A stretch of 64,000 nucleotides of DNA from Clusia tigrina. Its lineage: Eukaryota; Arthropoda; Insecta; Diptera; Clusiidae. Every line of letters begins with the position of its first letter. The stretch's first letter is position 1. The position numbers and the translations under genes are program-made. The DNA lies in contig OV050033.1 in NCBI GenBank assembly GCA_920105625.2, forward strand, positions 125,115,821 through 125,179,820. The letters are read 5' to 3'. A model generated the notes under the pieces. It did no database searches and was not told the DNA's origin. It saw nothing but the letters and a program-made list of their open reading frames with translations. This document shows, one piece after another, positions 36,301 through 48,796 of the stretch.

Positions 36301-37840
36301 CTTTTTAACTAAACTTATGATTAAGGATCAACGATAAAACACTCTTGAAGGTATTTAGTTTCAGCTTAGACTCGACGGTGACCTCCTTATATACAGGAAA
36401 ATTAAGAAGACTCCCAGTAAAGCAGTAAAGAATCAGTCACGCTGCTATCAATAGACGTATTCCTTCAGTCTCTCAGCAGTATAATGACCTTGCAAACAGG
36501 CTCGTTACGTACTCACTCTCCTTACAATTAAATATTAACCTTAGCAGCAGGATGCAAGCAAAAAGGATTACACTGAAATCCCTGGCATTACAAATAAATT
36601 CATAGAAAATTGTTAACCTCAGCGCGGGACCATGTTTTCCATCACATCAGTCAGCGCTGAAATGTGGCATCAGGTAAACTGCTGGCTCTGCTGCAGCCAT
36701 CCGCAAGGCAACTGGGAGATTTGCATAAATCTGCCGTAGATCATCATCAACAGATACTTTCAATTTTGTAAATGCCTCTTTGCAGAGCACTTCCGATTTG
36801 ATTTCTTTTTTTCTGCCGGCATTTCTTTCGGCAGCTCGAACTGTCGAACACAGCAGATTTATGGCCACTCCATATGGCGCTGAAGAGCTCTTTGCTGTTG
36901 CGAATCCTTGCTTCGCCCTGGCGGTTGTTATTATTGCTGCCTGCCACTTGAGCGACTCGCATATAATTTTTCGATATTTCAAGTTCATGCATTGAGGGCA
37001 ATTAATGTGGCAAATGCAGCAGTGTAGGGCACAGCCAGGGCGCATCATCATCGACAACGTCACTGAAGCAGCATGTCCTGCGGGACGTTTGGCTGAGTAG
37101 TTTGTTTGTTGTTTTCCATTTTTAATTTTTCGAAAATAGCTTCTCAACTACGCGGCTCGTTATATATATAATATAATATGCCAAATGTTGCCTTTTTCCT
37201 GTGCCTGCCTGCCTGCCTGCCTGCCTGCATATTGCATCCTGCAGCAGGGGTGGTGTTTGCTGACCTTTGCCATTGCACCACCAGCACCAAACGAATACGT
37301 ATGCGAAGATCATCTTTTTTCTAATTTAAATTTTATACTTCACTTTTAGTGTATGCAAATTTTGGATGAGAGGAGGGAAGAATGGGAGCTCACAATTTTT
37401 ATTATTCGTTGAATCTCCGAGCTACTCGCAGTGCGGCACTGTGACAGACAGTTCGTGAAATTATGCGGCGGATTGGAAAATGACTTGTTTTGGAAATATA
37501 AATGAAATATATTAGTAGAGAGTTGGAATTGCTTTGAACGGCTTGTAGCATGGATGCACTGAATAGCCAGACCAAAAATTATGTTGAGGAGTTTGCTGGC
37601 CTCTTTATTCAAATACTGCAAAGCCAGTTTAAGTGGACTTTTAAACATCGCTTGTACTTTCACCGATTCTGGATGTATTCTGGGGACTATTCTAAAATCT
37701 TGTACATCAATTCAGTGTGATAATAGTTCAGGTGCCGGAGTAATTCAAAGTTGAACCTGAACTGATGAAGATGGCATGGAGCGAAATAGGAGCACTCATT
37801 TTTCAGTCATACTTTGCTTAGAATAGGTTATCTTCGTAAT
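36301..37840. other. Unique island with octamers and a GCCT run
   Basis: ATTTGCAT at 36719-36726, ATGCAAAT at 37353-37360 and a (GCCT)n run at about 37203-37228. Frames at 36647-37147 (-) lack a recognisable domain. No gene is called. Confidence 0.4.
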
Positions 37841-39005
37841 GTTCATTATAACCATCATGTTCATTAAGTTCATCATATAAAATTAGTTCACGAAGTCACT
37901 CTTGTTCATTATGTTCAATATAGTCATGGTGTTCAGATTGTTTATAATGCCCATCGTGTTCATTCATTCTTCAATTGGTCCTCATGTTCATCTTTTAAAT
38001 TATACTGTTTGAGTCCATCTTATTCATTATGTTTCTTATAGTCATGCATCTGATCTTATTCATTATGTTCATCATATTAAATTAGTTAATCAATACATTC
38101 TTTCTCTTAATATTCATTATGTCCAGAATGTTTATAATGTCCATTGCATTCATTATATTCATCAGGTTCTTCATTTTGTTAATATTAATTGAGTCCATCT
38201 TATTCACTATGTTCATTATGTCCTTTATGGTCATGAATTCGATCTTATTTATCATGTTCATAATGATCATCAACTCCATTTAATTATCATATTCATTATG
38301 TATTGTTAATAATGTTCTTTACTCTCATGAATTAATTCTGTGGATCATATTCATCATGCTTAATATCTTCATCAAGTCCACCATATTCATTACGTTCATA
38401 TTCATTATGTTCATCCTATTTATTATGTTTTTTATGCTCATAAATTCGATCAATAATCATCATATTCATGATGGTCAATATATTCATCAGGTCTATCTTA
38501 TCCATTATGTTTGTTATGTTCTTTATGCCCATCATATTCATTATTCTCATCATGTTTTTTAAGTTCATCATATTCATTATGTTCGCTATATTCTTTATGC
38601 CCATTATATTCTTTATGTTTTTCATATTTATTATGTTCAATGTGTTCTACAATTGCATCTTATTCATCACGTTTCATGTATTCTTTATCTACATCATATT
38701 CTTTATGTTCATCATGTTTATTTTGTTCTTTCTGCTCATGAATTCGCCCTAATTTATTGATTAGATTCATCATATGCATTATGTTCCATATGCATTATGT
38801 TCAATATGTTCATCAGCTCCATCTTATTCTACATGTTCCTCATACTCATTATATTCATCAAGTCCATATTCAGTATGTTTAACATGTTCTTTATGCCCAT
38901 CATAGTCATTATGTTCATCATAATCATTATTTTCATTGTGCTCATTATGTTCTCAATGTTCATCAAGGACTTCCTATTAATTAAGTTCATCATAAGTGAG
39001 TTTTA
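37841..39005. repeat. Degenerate TTCATTATGTTCATCATA array
   Basis: More than 1.1 kb is built from a 9-15 bp motif TTCATTATG/TTCATCATA with variants TTCTTTATGCCCATCA and AATTCGATC. Open frames on both strands (for example 38468-38752) encode repetitive Met/Ile/Phe strings and are artefacts. Confidence 0.93.
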
Positions 39006-41750
39006 AAGCGATTCTTTCACATTTTCTACAAAAATATCAATAAGTGACCCTCCCCAACTAAATGACCCTCTCCCTTCAGTCATCATCCGTTCATCCACCT
39101 GACCCCGGTGTAGTTCCATTTAGACGAACCGCTTTGACCTGCCAAATTCACAGCCTATTGCAATTCTCTCACATTTCCCACTAAATTAACTGTTCCGTCT
39201 CCTCGCATGCTTAACGAGCAACTTCCAACTGAAAGTCAATAGAAATCCCCTCTCATAACTCCGACGATAAGTGGGGTACACGCTTTAATAATACTTCATT
39301 AAACTAAAATGACAATTCTTCGAACAAAACGTGGGAACAAATCTGCGTAGTTAACTGAGGTACTTGTAATAACAAACCGCAGTTGCAGCGCTGAACAATG
39401 AAGCAGTCCACACTGGGGCCGCGGCGACCCAGCCCGAGAGTATCCAAACGTATCAAACTATAATTTAGCAAAGTGGAGGCCTAACATAACTCAAGTATAG
39501 ATTTTAAATTTTTGCTGGTAAGCGACAGCCAGGCCAGGGAAGTGGGTCACACTGCGTACACGACGCACGACTATGTGCAGCGGCGGCAACTGACAACGCT
39601 GTGGCGGATTGTTTGCTCCAGAGTGGTCGCATGCGTGCCTAGTGTTTACATGTGGAGGAAAAATTCTTTGTGTGAACCAGCACTGCCGTAGAAGTGAGGG
39701 TGATGAAGGTTTCTGGGGGTTCTTTGGATTGGAGAATGTTTGTAGAAGTTGGGGAGCTTTTTTAGTATAGCCAAAGAAGGAATTTAAGATGATGGTGGGC
39801 AGCCACAGCGGACTCAAAGACAACCACAAAAGAAAAAAATTGAATTTGTGGATTTTAAGGATATTTTGAAGGAACGCTTAGCACTTAATTTAGAGTGATC
39901 ACCCCGTGTAGGAGTACGGGAGTTAAAAATACTTTGGGATGGCCTTCGGTAATGTCCCGGATGACATTTAATACTAATAACTAGTGTCACAATAAAACGT
40001 GCAGTTCGCCAGCCATCCTGAATTTAACTATTTGAGTCTTGTGGGAAACTTTTGAGATAGAGGTCGGGAAGTATTCGTCCAAAACTTCTCTAGTCAAACT
40101 ATGTTTTGGTACGACTAAACGCTTAGAAAAACGTCCGATGGCTCTTCTAGTTTTGGGTCCAGGTAAGAGATTTTATTCAAAGGGCTTTGACGGGTCATTT
40201 TCTATCAAGTCTGGCAGAGATCTCAACTAGTACTGCTATCTTACTATAGTTTTGGCCACTAACGAATTAAACTGTGACCTATTTTCTTCTCATCAGTTTT
40301 CAAACTTTCCTTTACGAACTCCATTATTTCATAAGCTTACTATGCAGAGTCGCCCTGCAGGATTTTCTCATGGGATATTATTGAATAAAATATTTGATAT
40401 ATAAAATTTGAGATTTCTTCATTTTTCTTTGTGAAAATAATCTTGCATCTCACGGAGGGGGTTCGACACCCAATAATTGACCCCTTGTGAGTATCTCTGT
40501 GCCTCGTATATGGGGAATATCAGTTATTTAGTTGGAAAATTACAGATTTTCCCCCCGATTCTTTGTGTGTGTGTCTGGGAATCGTCGGCAATAAATGTCG
40601 CCTGGGCTCCTTTGAAAATTCAATGAATTGTGGAATTTAATACAAAAGCACGGCTTTATGACAATGCGTCAGCTGCGTGGGTCCGCGCACACTGTTCTAC
40701 GGGCCACGAACATGCCGCCTGCAAAACGCGTTGGGAGCTGCATTGCTGCCGTTTGGTTCTAGTCTATTAAGTAACTTTCTTGTAGCGGGGGCGCTGACGC
40801 TGCCGCAGGCGCTGTGTGAATATCGTTAGCTGAACAATTGTATCGCCGAGATCTTGAAATGAAATAGCTACGCGTATCTATCCATGCGACGTTAAAGACA
40901 GCTCCACACGTAGGTACACGGTAACTAATAATTACGGATTTAAGCTCAAATTGCGGACCGACTTGGATGGTGGCTGTGACTGTGATTGTGGCTGAAACTG
41001 TGAGTTACGAAATGCGTGTCTGTCTGCCAGGCAGTCAGTCCGCCACCATTGCCGCCACTTCTGGGAAATTTTTCACATTGTTTTGCATTGAATTCGATTG
41101 TTCACTCACAATTCACAATTCACAACTCTCGACTAACCCAGCCTCAGCGCAGTTAAGTCGGCCCCACTCCGAGTCAAGCAAAGTCGTCAGTTTTTAATCT
41201 TATTGTTTTGTTATTTTTATTACTTGTATTATTACTAACGTGGCCTTTTTGTTGCTTTTTCATGCTGCTGTTGTTGCTGCCGTGTATTTCTATTAAATTA
41301 CACATTTGGCAATCGCTGAGTTTTTCGTGGATTTTGATTATAATGGACTGCCGCATTTTTATTGACATTATTTTAATTAGCAGTTCATTTTTGAAAATAC
41401 AAAATAAAAATGCAAATAAATTGTACGAGCCACTAATTGAGGTTAATGGCGGTCGGAACCGTTGGACTTTGAGCCAGATATCCACAATAATCACATTGCA
41501 TTATTAATTATAAGTTAGGCATAGACTTCACTTAGGTAGGAAATCATAGACAGATGTTACGCCACAAACAAATATCGAGTGGCGAGAGAGAAGCCAATAA
41601 ATATTATTTCCTAGCTATCCCCAAAGGTTTAATGAGACTTGAGATGATGACTTATCAAACAATTATCATTTTTCACAATCTCGAAATCAGGTTTAAAAGT
41701 CTACCCTGGTATTTGGAATCAGACATTCACATTAATCGCAGTTTCTAGAA
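39006..41750. other. Unique islands, Su(H)-like motifs
   Basis: Non-repetitive. CGTGGGAA at 39330-39337 and TGTGGGAA at 40040-40047 match the Su(H) consensus, and ATGCAAAT lies at 41410-41417. Frames at 39491-39829 (-), 41174-41494 (-) and 41208-41507 (+) overlap or lack domains. No gene is called. Confidence 0.4.
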
Positions 41751-41960
41751 TAAATTTTGAAGAATTATACATTAAAGTAGAAGATTCAATGCACCCGGAG
41801 GCTTTCTAGGCAAACTTTCTTGTCATACTTTCAACTCTCATAGTCCCTCAGTAGAAGCTTCACCTCACTCAGAGGCTTTCTAGACAAACTTTCAGGGCAT
41901 ACTTTCAACTTCAACTGCCTCTCATATTCACTGAAGTCTCTGAAGCATATCTGACAACAT
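41751..41960. repeat. 74-bp tandem duplication
   Basis: AGGCTTTCTAGRCAAACTTTC begins at 41799 and 41873, each followed by a CATACTTTCAACT block. Confidence 0.8.
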
Positions 41961-43430
41961 TACCAGAGAGACTCACAGCATATCTTGACCATGGAATTTA
42001 GATACGAGTAACCCCGACGAATTTTATGACTCCATTCAACACTTCGAAAAAATTAGTGTCTGATATACGAGACTTGAGTCACTTGGTGTAAGGTGAAAAA
42101 TCTTGATCACGACTCATTGCTCTAGAAAAATTCGAAAGCTGGAGAAAAAAGCTAAGCAGGGCCAGAAGCTTAAGTAGGAACAGAAAGCTAGGAAGTGTTC
42201 AATTCAAAACATGTTCGAAGAACTCAGTACATGAAAATCCAAGACTAATACACATATTTCAAGGACTGCAAAATACTCATAAAGACTGAAAATATATATC
42301 AGGGAAAGTCTTTCGTAACCCCTGCTTCATCATAGATAACAGACTCCAAGTCCATCTTCATATCATCATCATAATTTCAGCTTCCAAAGTTATTTTGTGA
42401 CTTTTCTGGGCACTCATTTTTTCTATGAATGGTGCATACGGGACTTTTTCCCTTTTTAGAAATGATTATGCTTTCCAGCTTTGAATCCTTCGAACAGATT
42501 TTGAATTGAACGCTCCTTAGTCTTTAGATCCTGCTTAAGTTTCTATCCCTTATTTAGTTCCTGTTTCTTCTTAGGTAGCTGCTCCGTTGTTCCAAAGCAA
42601 GGAACCCTGACACTCGTAGCTTTTGTTGACCTGACTTAACATTAACTTAAAAGTAGTCCATGATTTCGCCTCATGATTTCTTAAACTTAGGCATATTTTC
42701 TCCCGCAAGTTCATTGAACTCTGCGGTAGGTAAAATCGTAAGTTCCATGATGGGTGGGGTCTACTTAATAAACATACGAGTACCTTAATATATAATAACC
42801 AAAATTCCATGTCGAAAATGTGTTCACACGTTTTGCTCGATTCCCACAAAAAAATCTCATTTAATTAGAATTTTATCTAGAAACAGACGAAATCACTTAA
42901 TTTCGCGTTCCAATTACGTCTGCTTAACTCGAATAGCAAATAAAATATTTCATAAATTTAAATGGAGAAGAAAACAAAACAATTTTTTGCCAGTTAGATG
43001 ACAAAGAGATATGACAGCTCTGTAGGCCCCTGAAGCATGTGATACGAACATGATAGATGCGACAAATTGCAAATCACCTTTTCAGATACGTTACCAAATA
43101 CAAAAACAACGCGGCCACAATGGCCACAACAACAACAACAGTAGCAACAGTAGTGTATTATAATAAAGTAAAGGAGTGTGCAAAAACAACAAAAAAAGAA
43201 CAGCGACAAAAAAGTCAAGAAGCGAAAAACTGCGAAATGAGGCCATTTAATAGCTCAGCGCACAGAAATAACAACAAAAGTCATTGGATAGTTTTGGTTT
43301 ATGTAAATAGAAACGCACAGGCAACAACAACCATACCACACACAACAACAATACCATATACAACAACAATCACAAATAATAAATACAACATCAGGCCACA
43401 ACAATAGTATTCTGGTAGTAGGCAACGGGC
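41961..43430. other. Spacer then unique island with CAA tract
   Basis: No gene is seen. TTCCCACA lies at 42841-42848. CAA microsatellites lie near 43127-43143 and 43320-43392, where a 116-codon frame (43057-43407) reads Thr/Asn-rich repeat. Confidence 0.35.
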
Positions 43431-44040
43431 TATTTAGTAAACGGTCTCCAGCTGCCTTTTAGGAAATGTGAACGAGTTGGATAGTGTCTCGAACCCATAC
43501 TGGGTACTCTGGAGTTAAATACACAACTTCACTTCAGCTCAATTTGCCTTTTCCTAGAGGAGCATTTATTCATTTTCCCATCTACGGTGAGAATAAGGGA
43601 AATCTTCACACTGGTTACTTTATATTCCTATCTACAGTGATGAAGGCCCTCCATAAGGCCTTCGTTGCAGCTTAGCCGGCCTTAAAGTATACTTCTTTTC
43701 TATTCCATACTGTGATGAGGGTCTTCATATGGCTTTATTTGCCACGAACTGAGATTTCTATCTAATCGGTACCTAAAAGAACTTTCACATTCTTCCCATT
43801 AATCTTCTACATAAATAATGGTCTCATTTTTATTAATTTTGAGTGGAAGTTCCTGCTTTCTTCTATTATAAAAGGAAGTCTTGGTATCTACAAAGACCTC
43901 CAACAGTTTTTCTTGGACTTGAACGAATTTCATCCCCACTTCATCCCAATTAAGTCTGCTTCTAAAAAAATAATGTCTCATTTCAGAAAGTTTTTTTAAG
44001 TTAAGCAAAATGTGGTAAGTAGCATCTGAACACATTATCA
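43431..44040. repeat. Decayed ~80-100 bp repeat
   Basis: TTCCCATCTACGGTGA, TTCCTATCTACAGTGATGAA and TTCCATACTGTGATGAGG recur with AGGGAAATCTTCAC/GGTCTTCATA-like flanks between 43560 and 43730. The rest is featureless. Confidence 0.6.
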
Positions 44041-44096
44041 ATACTGAATTGTTCTATATGTGAAGATATCTAGAAGCACATGTGACAATTCAATAT
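44041..44096. repeat. Imperfect hairpin, ACAATTCAATAT family
   Basis: Left arm ATACTGAATTGTTCTATATG (44041-44060) pairs imperfectly with right arm CACATGTGACAATTCAATAT (44077-44096), giving a ~56-nt hairpin with a loop around 44063-44076. The right arm recurs at 49163-49182 (with changes) and 19708. Read in reverse, the left arm contains GAACAATTCAGTAT, close to the boxes at 46 kb. Confidence 0.7.
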
Positions 44097-45525
44097 GAAG
44101 GTTTCTATGTTAGTTGCGACCTTTTGTCATTCAAATATCGATTTGTATATATATTTATAAACCCATAGTTTAACTTCATTTCTTCTCAACAACATATAGT
44201 ACTGCCCAATTTTCCTACTGGGTACCTTTTCGTTCACATCCACAAACATACGTGCTTAAGCTTACACAGATATAGATAGAGCGATTATGCCGCATTAGAT
44301 GAATGCAACAAGAATAGTTTTGAATTACCAACAACGCAGATAAGTAGCTGATAAAATTTGCTACTTACCTGAGCTAATAGAGGCGGTATCAACGAACTGT
44401 TAGTGAAGCTACATCAACGCTACTCAGAAGGAGTCTAAGAGACTATGGATTGGATTAAAAAGCTTCAATGTTTCGAAGAATTCACTGATTCATTGTTCTT
44501 TGAAAACAATTATCGTACGAAAGGTCTGAAGTTATTTGGACTTTTATTCTCAATTCTAAGCTTAATTCCAGAAACTGAGTGCCCAGAATGATAGCAACTA
44601 AATTGGTAACGAAAGTACTACCGAAGCAGGCGTGGCATTTGCGTGTAGGCTCTGGACCTATAGAATTCAAGTCAACATCGTGAAATTGAATGATTGAAAG
44701 ATCACTTTCGGAACATGTAAAAAATATGATCTGGCATCAGAACGGATGCGAGGGGGAGTGAAAAGAAGTTTGACTCGAACACTCTTTCAGCTCTCTGATA
44801 TATTCACTCATTGCTTGAGACCAGTGTAACCACCTATCTGCCTGGCTGTAGGGTACAAATATCAACAAAAATTTATGGTAACAACGGTAATGCAATTTCA
44901 ACAAGCGTGATTATGTTTTCAAAGACAACGATAGACAAAACAAATTCGAGAAAAAAACAGAAATAAAAATTGTTTTCAGCAAATTAGCATTTCAATCGGA
45001 CAGTTGGAGGCAAAAAATGGCCAATAGCCAAAACAGAAAAGGTGTTTGCGTACCAAATTACCCCAGAAAAAAACAGAAGTCAAACTCCTCGACAACAAAG
45101 GAATCGGAATCTATAAGACCAGACACTCACTCACTGACTCGCTAACGCAGATGAACAGAAAGGCAACGTGTGCGCGCACGTTGCGATGCAAATCAAAAAC
45201 AGATCAATTTCAGCTCCCTTTTTCTATTGCTCCATTGTTCCAGGTGGACGCTGAGCGCAGCTACCTACATCAGGGGCGGCAGCACTAATGAGGCCCAAAA
45301 ATAGGGCACGCATATTAATATCTTAAGAATAATAAAAATTCCTCTGAAACTGTTAAGGATTTTCATACTCATTTGGTTATTGTGGGTCTGCAAATCTCTG
45401 CAATAAGGGAGACGATTTTTTGGCCCTTCAGGCCTCTGCTGACCCCACTCCGCTGCTGTATTTATATTAACTTTGATACTCGTATTCGTATTGTTAATTT
45501 TATTATTCAAATGCAGCAACTTCAC

Positions 45526-45556
<31 letters not shown>

Positions 45557-46079
45557 GAACAATAAAAATAAATACTGAACAGAATAGAAGAAAAAAGTAA
45601 CTAAGAAATATTTGTTTAAAAGACAGGAAATCGCTTTCGGTCGCGCTGCACAGCCCATTCAGATCAGTATCGAATTCGCCTTCGACTCCGAGATGCATGC
45701 ACGTATCACGGCCCCCTCCCCCCGTCATAACAAATACTGCCTTTTAAGCGTAGCAGGCATTGTTCGGGCTGTGACCATGTTGCCCGCTACCATATGCAGT
45801 GACGCAGTTGGCTTGCTTTGGTCATGGATTAAGATTTTATCACGAGTTCCTAGCGGCAGCGGAACAGTAGCATTGCAGCCGAACCCGTACCCATTCATCG
45901 CTTTCCTATGACTATAGAGGAGCTCAAATGTCTGTTGTGCTGCCATTGGAGGCTCCGTTCGCGGCGCTGAAAGCAATGGAAACAAAAGGAAAATTATTGA
46001 AAATTTATGCATATGATTATGAATTGTAAACTATTTCGAAATATTTACTTGTCACAAGCGCCATATTTGGCGAGCGGCG
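44097..46079. other. Unique island
   Basis: Non-repetitive, with ATGCAAAT at 45186-45193 and a (CAA)n run at about 45526-45555. Overlapping frames (45265-46012) on both strands lack domains. No gene is called. Confidence 0.35.
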
Positions 46080-47100
46080 TTTAGAACAATTCAATACTGT
46101 AAATATGATCCAAGTAAAGATCATTTTTATTGAAAAATATGTGGGGATGATTATGAAAGTTCTTTAAATGCCACCTCCAACAGTATATTGAGTTGTTCGA
46201 GGCGTACACACATCCCTCGAGACCTTTAGAACAGTTCAGTACTAAAAATTTGCACTCCTTTTTCCACATTTTTTTTTATTATTTTCTTTAAAACTATTCG
46301 ATTATTACAAGCGTCTGAAGTCATACCGGCTTCACTACATTAAGTGGTATCAGGCGCTACATATACCGCTGGACATTTAGAACAGTTCAGTACTAAACCT
46401 TTGCAGGGGCCGAGTCTCCTCTTTTCAATAGAGCTATGTTAAGATTATTATAAATATCTAAAGTTTCACTTTCTGCAGCATTTTGAGTTGTTCCAAGTAT
46501 CATATTCTCTAATTATAGTTTAGAACAATTCAGTACTAAATCTAAGTGTAGTGTTAGTAACATTTTTTATTATTTCTATTGCAATTTTTTTTTATTACCA
46601 TTTGGATTATGGAAATATTGAACCTTTTTTTGCTATTATCTTTAGAACAGTTCAGTACTAAAACTATGCGCAGAGTTAGTCCACGTTTTCTGATAAATTT
46701 TATTCAAAGATATGCTTCGATGACTGTGAAATTATTTTATATTTTGCTAACGTCACTATATAAAGTCTTCCCAAGCAGTATACTCCCTGTTTATCATTTA
46801 GAACAATTCAGTACTAAAACAATGTGTGGACTTAGTAAACTTTATATTATTCTAATTGAAATTTGTTTAATTATTATTTAAATTATGAAAATACATTAAA
46901 TCACATCTCCTTCTACAATTATCATTTAGAACAGTTCAGTACTAAAACTATGTAGAGACTTAGTCCATCATTTCTGTTCATTTTTATGCATTAATATGTT
47001 TGCAGAATATGATAATTTTTGATATGTAACCAAACTCACCGTAGTTGTTCCAAGCGATACACAAGTCGCCTATCATTTAGAACATTTCAGTACTAAATCT
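46080..47100. repeat. Evenly spaced array of eight TTAGAACARTTCARTACTA boxes
   Basis: Boxes start at 46080, 46225, 46376, 46519, 46641, 46797, 46925 and 47076. Steps are 145, 151, 143, 122, 156, 128 and 151 bp (mean ~142). Boxes 2-8 share TTTAGAAC, then a variable AG/AA/AT, then TTCAGTACTAAA. Box 1 reads TTCAATACTGTAAA. Spacers are AT-rich and much less alike. Only short blocks such as GAGTTGTTCCAAG and TATCAT before the box recur. This is either an old ~142-bp satellite in which only the box stayed conserved, or an array of sites under selection. The box contains AGTTCA, a possible nuclear-receptor half-site. Confidence 0.9.
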
Positions 47101-48796
47101 AAGTAAGAAATGGCTACACTTTCTTAATATTTTTATTAAGATTTATATTGGTAACTACGTCAAAATCTTTATGGAACTGTCTGAAGTCTTCCCTGTAGCC
47201 ACATTTTCCACTGTAACAAATGCCCTTCTAAATTCGTGGTTCTCCCGAAACACTGCTTTCCGAAGCACTTGCGAATAAGTACCTGCACACCTCTCGCCAT
47301 TTTTCTGTAGCTGGAGCACTTAACATTTCCATCATCCTTGCTCTGACACCGATTACCAAAACACTTGAGTATCCTTGCGGGTCACAACTCATCGATAATT
47401 TTGCTAAGCTGCACTGCTCTCGTCGAAACAGTGCACCCAAGGACATAGCCGAAGTATTTAATAAGTGAGGCGACCTTTTTCGCACCCTTTTCGCGTTCGT
47501 TCCCCCTGACTCGGCTGCCCCTGTGTGCGCTGCACTTTGCACTTTCGCCATTCGCAATTATCGTTTATTGCAAAACAATGCAAATAACTGTAATTGCTTT
47601 GCGGTGTATCCTTTCACGCATCCTCGCACGGCCTCGCCAAGGCACACGCACGTACTCATTAATGTTGGTGTTATTATTATTGTTGTTGTTGTTGTTGCTT
47701 CTGTAATTGCTACCATTGCTCGCTTGCATCATTGCATGCTGCTGCAGTTTGCCGATTTCTTCACTCTCCCTTGCTGGGTCTATTTTTTTTTGTTTTTGTT
47801 TTCCTTTTTTGCAAATGTCCTGTTGTGGTGCAAAATACTTTCAACATCCTTTTGTGTGCGGGCTTGTGTTGTTGCTGTAATTTCTGTTGTAAGCGCGTGT
47901 TAAGCACTTTTGCGGCAGCGGCAGCAATTCAATTGTTTTGTGCGCTACTGCCGCTGCTGTGTTTGATTGTTTTTGTATTATTATCCCATTTGATCCTGGC
48001 TGGCGGCTTGTTTTGCCGCTTGTTGCATATTTTTCGACTTTTCCATTGTCGAGTTGAGTGCATTTGCGAAAATTAGGCAAGCCGAAGCGGGATTACGGTG
48101 AAGCTACTGGCACGCAGGGCTCACACAGCATTGCTACCTATTCGGAAAACGATCTGTTTGACAGGATAAACACTGTAATAGGATATGCGTAAATTGAGTG
48201 AGGAAAAGGGAAAGTATTTTTCCTTTTTTTTTTTTGTGCATGTGTAGAGTGGAGGAGGTGTTTAAATAGTATTTTTATGGAAAACTCATTAAAATTGAAT
48301 GCGATAAATGAGGTTGCTGGATCGTTTAGTGAAGCAAATGAAAATGATTGCGGTGGGAGAATAAAATTTGAGGAAGTTTTTGCATATTAATTTATTATCA
48401 TTTGAAGTGGAAATGCTTTATTTGTGTAGGAGGGAGTTAATATTCAAATGTTGTTTATTTGTGGACTTCTTAAAGACTCCGCTCATTTTTGTGGCACGGC
48501 TTTGTGTACTTTCAAGATATAGTCTCTAAGGTAGGGTTGCTCTATATTTGCTTCATTACAGAATGTCCCTTCTCGGCAACTTCCCATGCGAGGCTATGAA
48601 AGTCAGTTACTTTACAGAGAGGAGAAAATGATTTTGGGAACTTAGAATATGGTCTCCGAAAGGCACAGTCGACATTCGACACAATGAAGATGCTGAGGCA
48701 ATCGACTGCACGAGTCGCAGAAGGAAAGTATTCCTAATGATAGAGTAAACGTATTTCCGTCTAATTTTAATTTCGTGTTTCCGGAATGAAATCCTT
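47101..48796. other. Unique island
   Basis: Non-repetitive; GTT microsatellite at 47676-47698 and ATGCAAAT at 47578-47585. Frames at 47523-48076 read Cys/Val/Leu from GTT/TGC tracts. No gene is called. Confidence 0.35.

Noticed and set aside
38356..38752. Overlapping Met/Ile/Phe-rich frames on both strands
   Set aside because: Product of the TTCATTATG tandem array.
40440..40500. tRNA-like GGTTCGA motif
   Set aside because: GGGGGTTCGACACCC lacks a matching A box and an acceptor stem at the right distance.
46080..47100. CRISPR-like array (short conserved repeats with dissimilar spacers)
   Set aside because: Spacers are 100-135 bp and variable, the setting is an insect chromosome, and no cas genes are present.
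47228..48076. Frames on both strands that might be exons of a neighbouring gene
   Set aside because: Composition follows GTT/TGC tracts. No family is recognised and neighbouring islands show the same behaviour.
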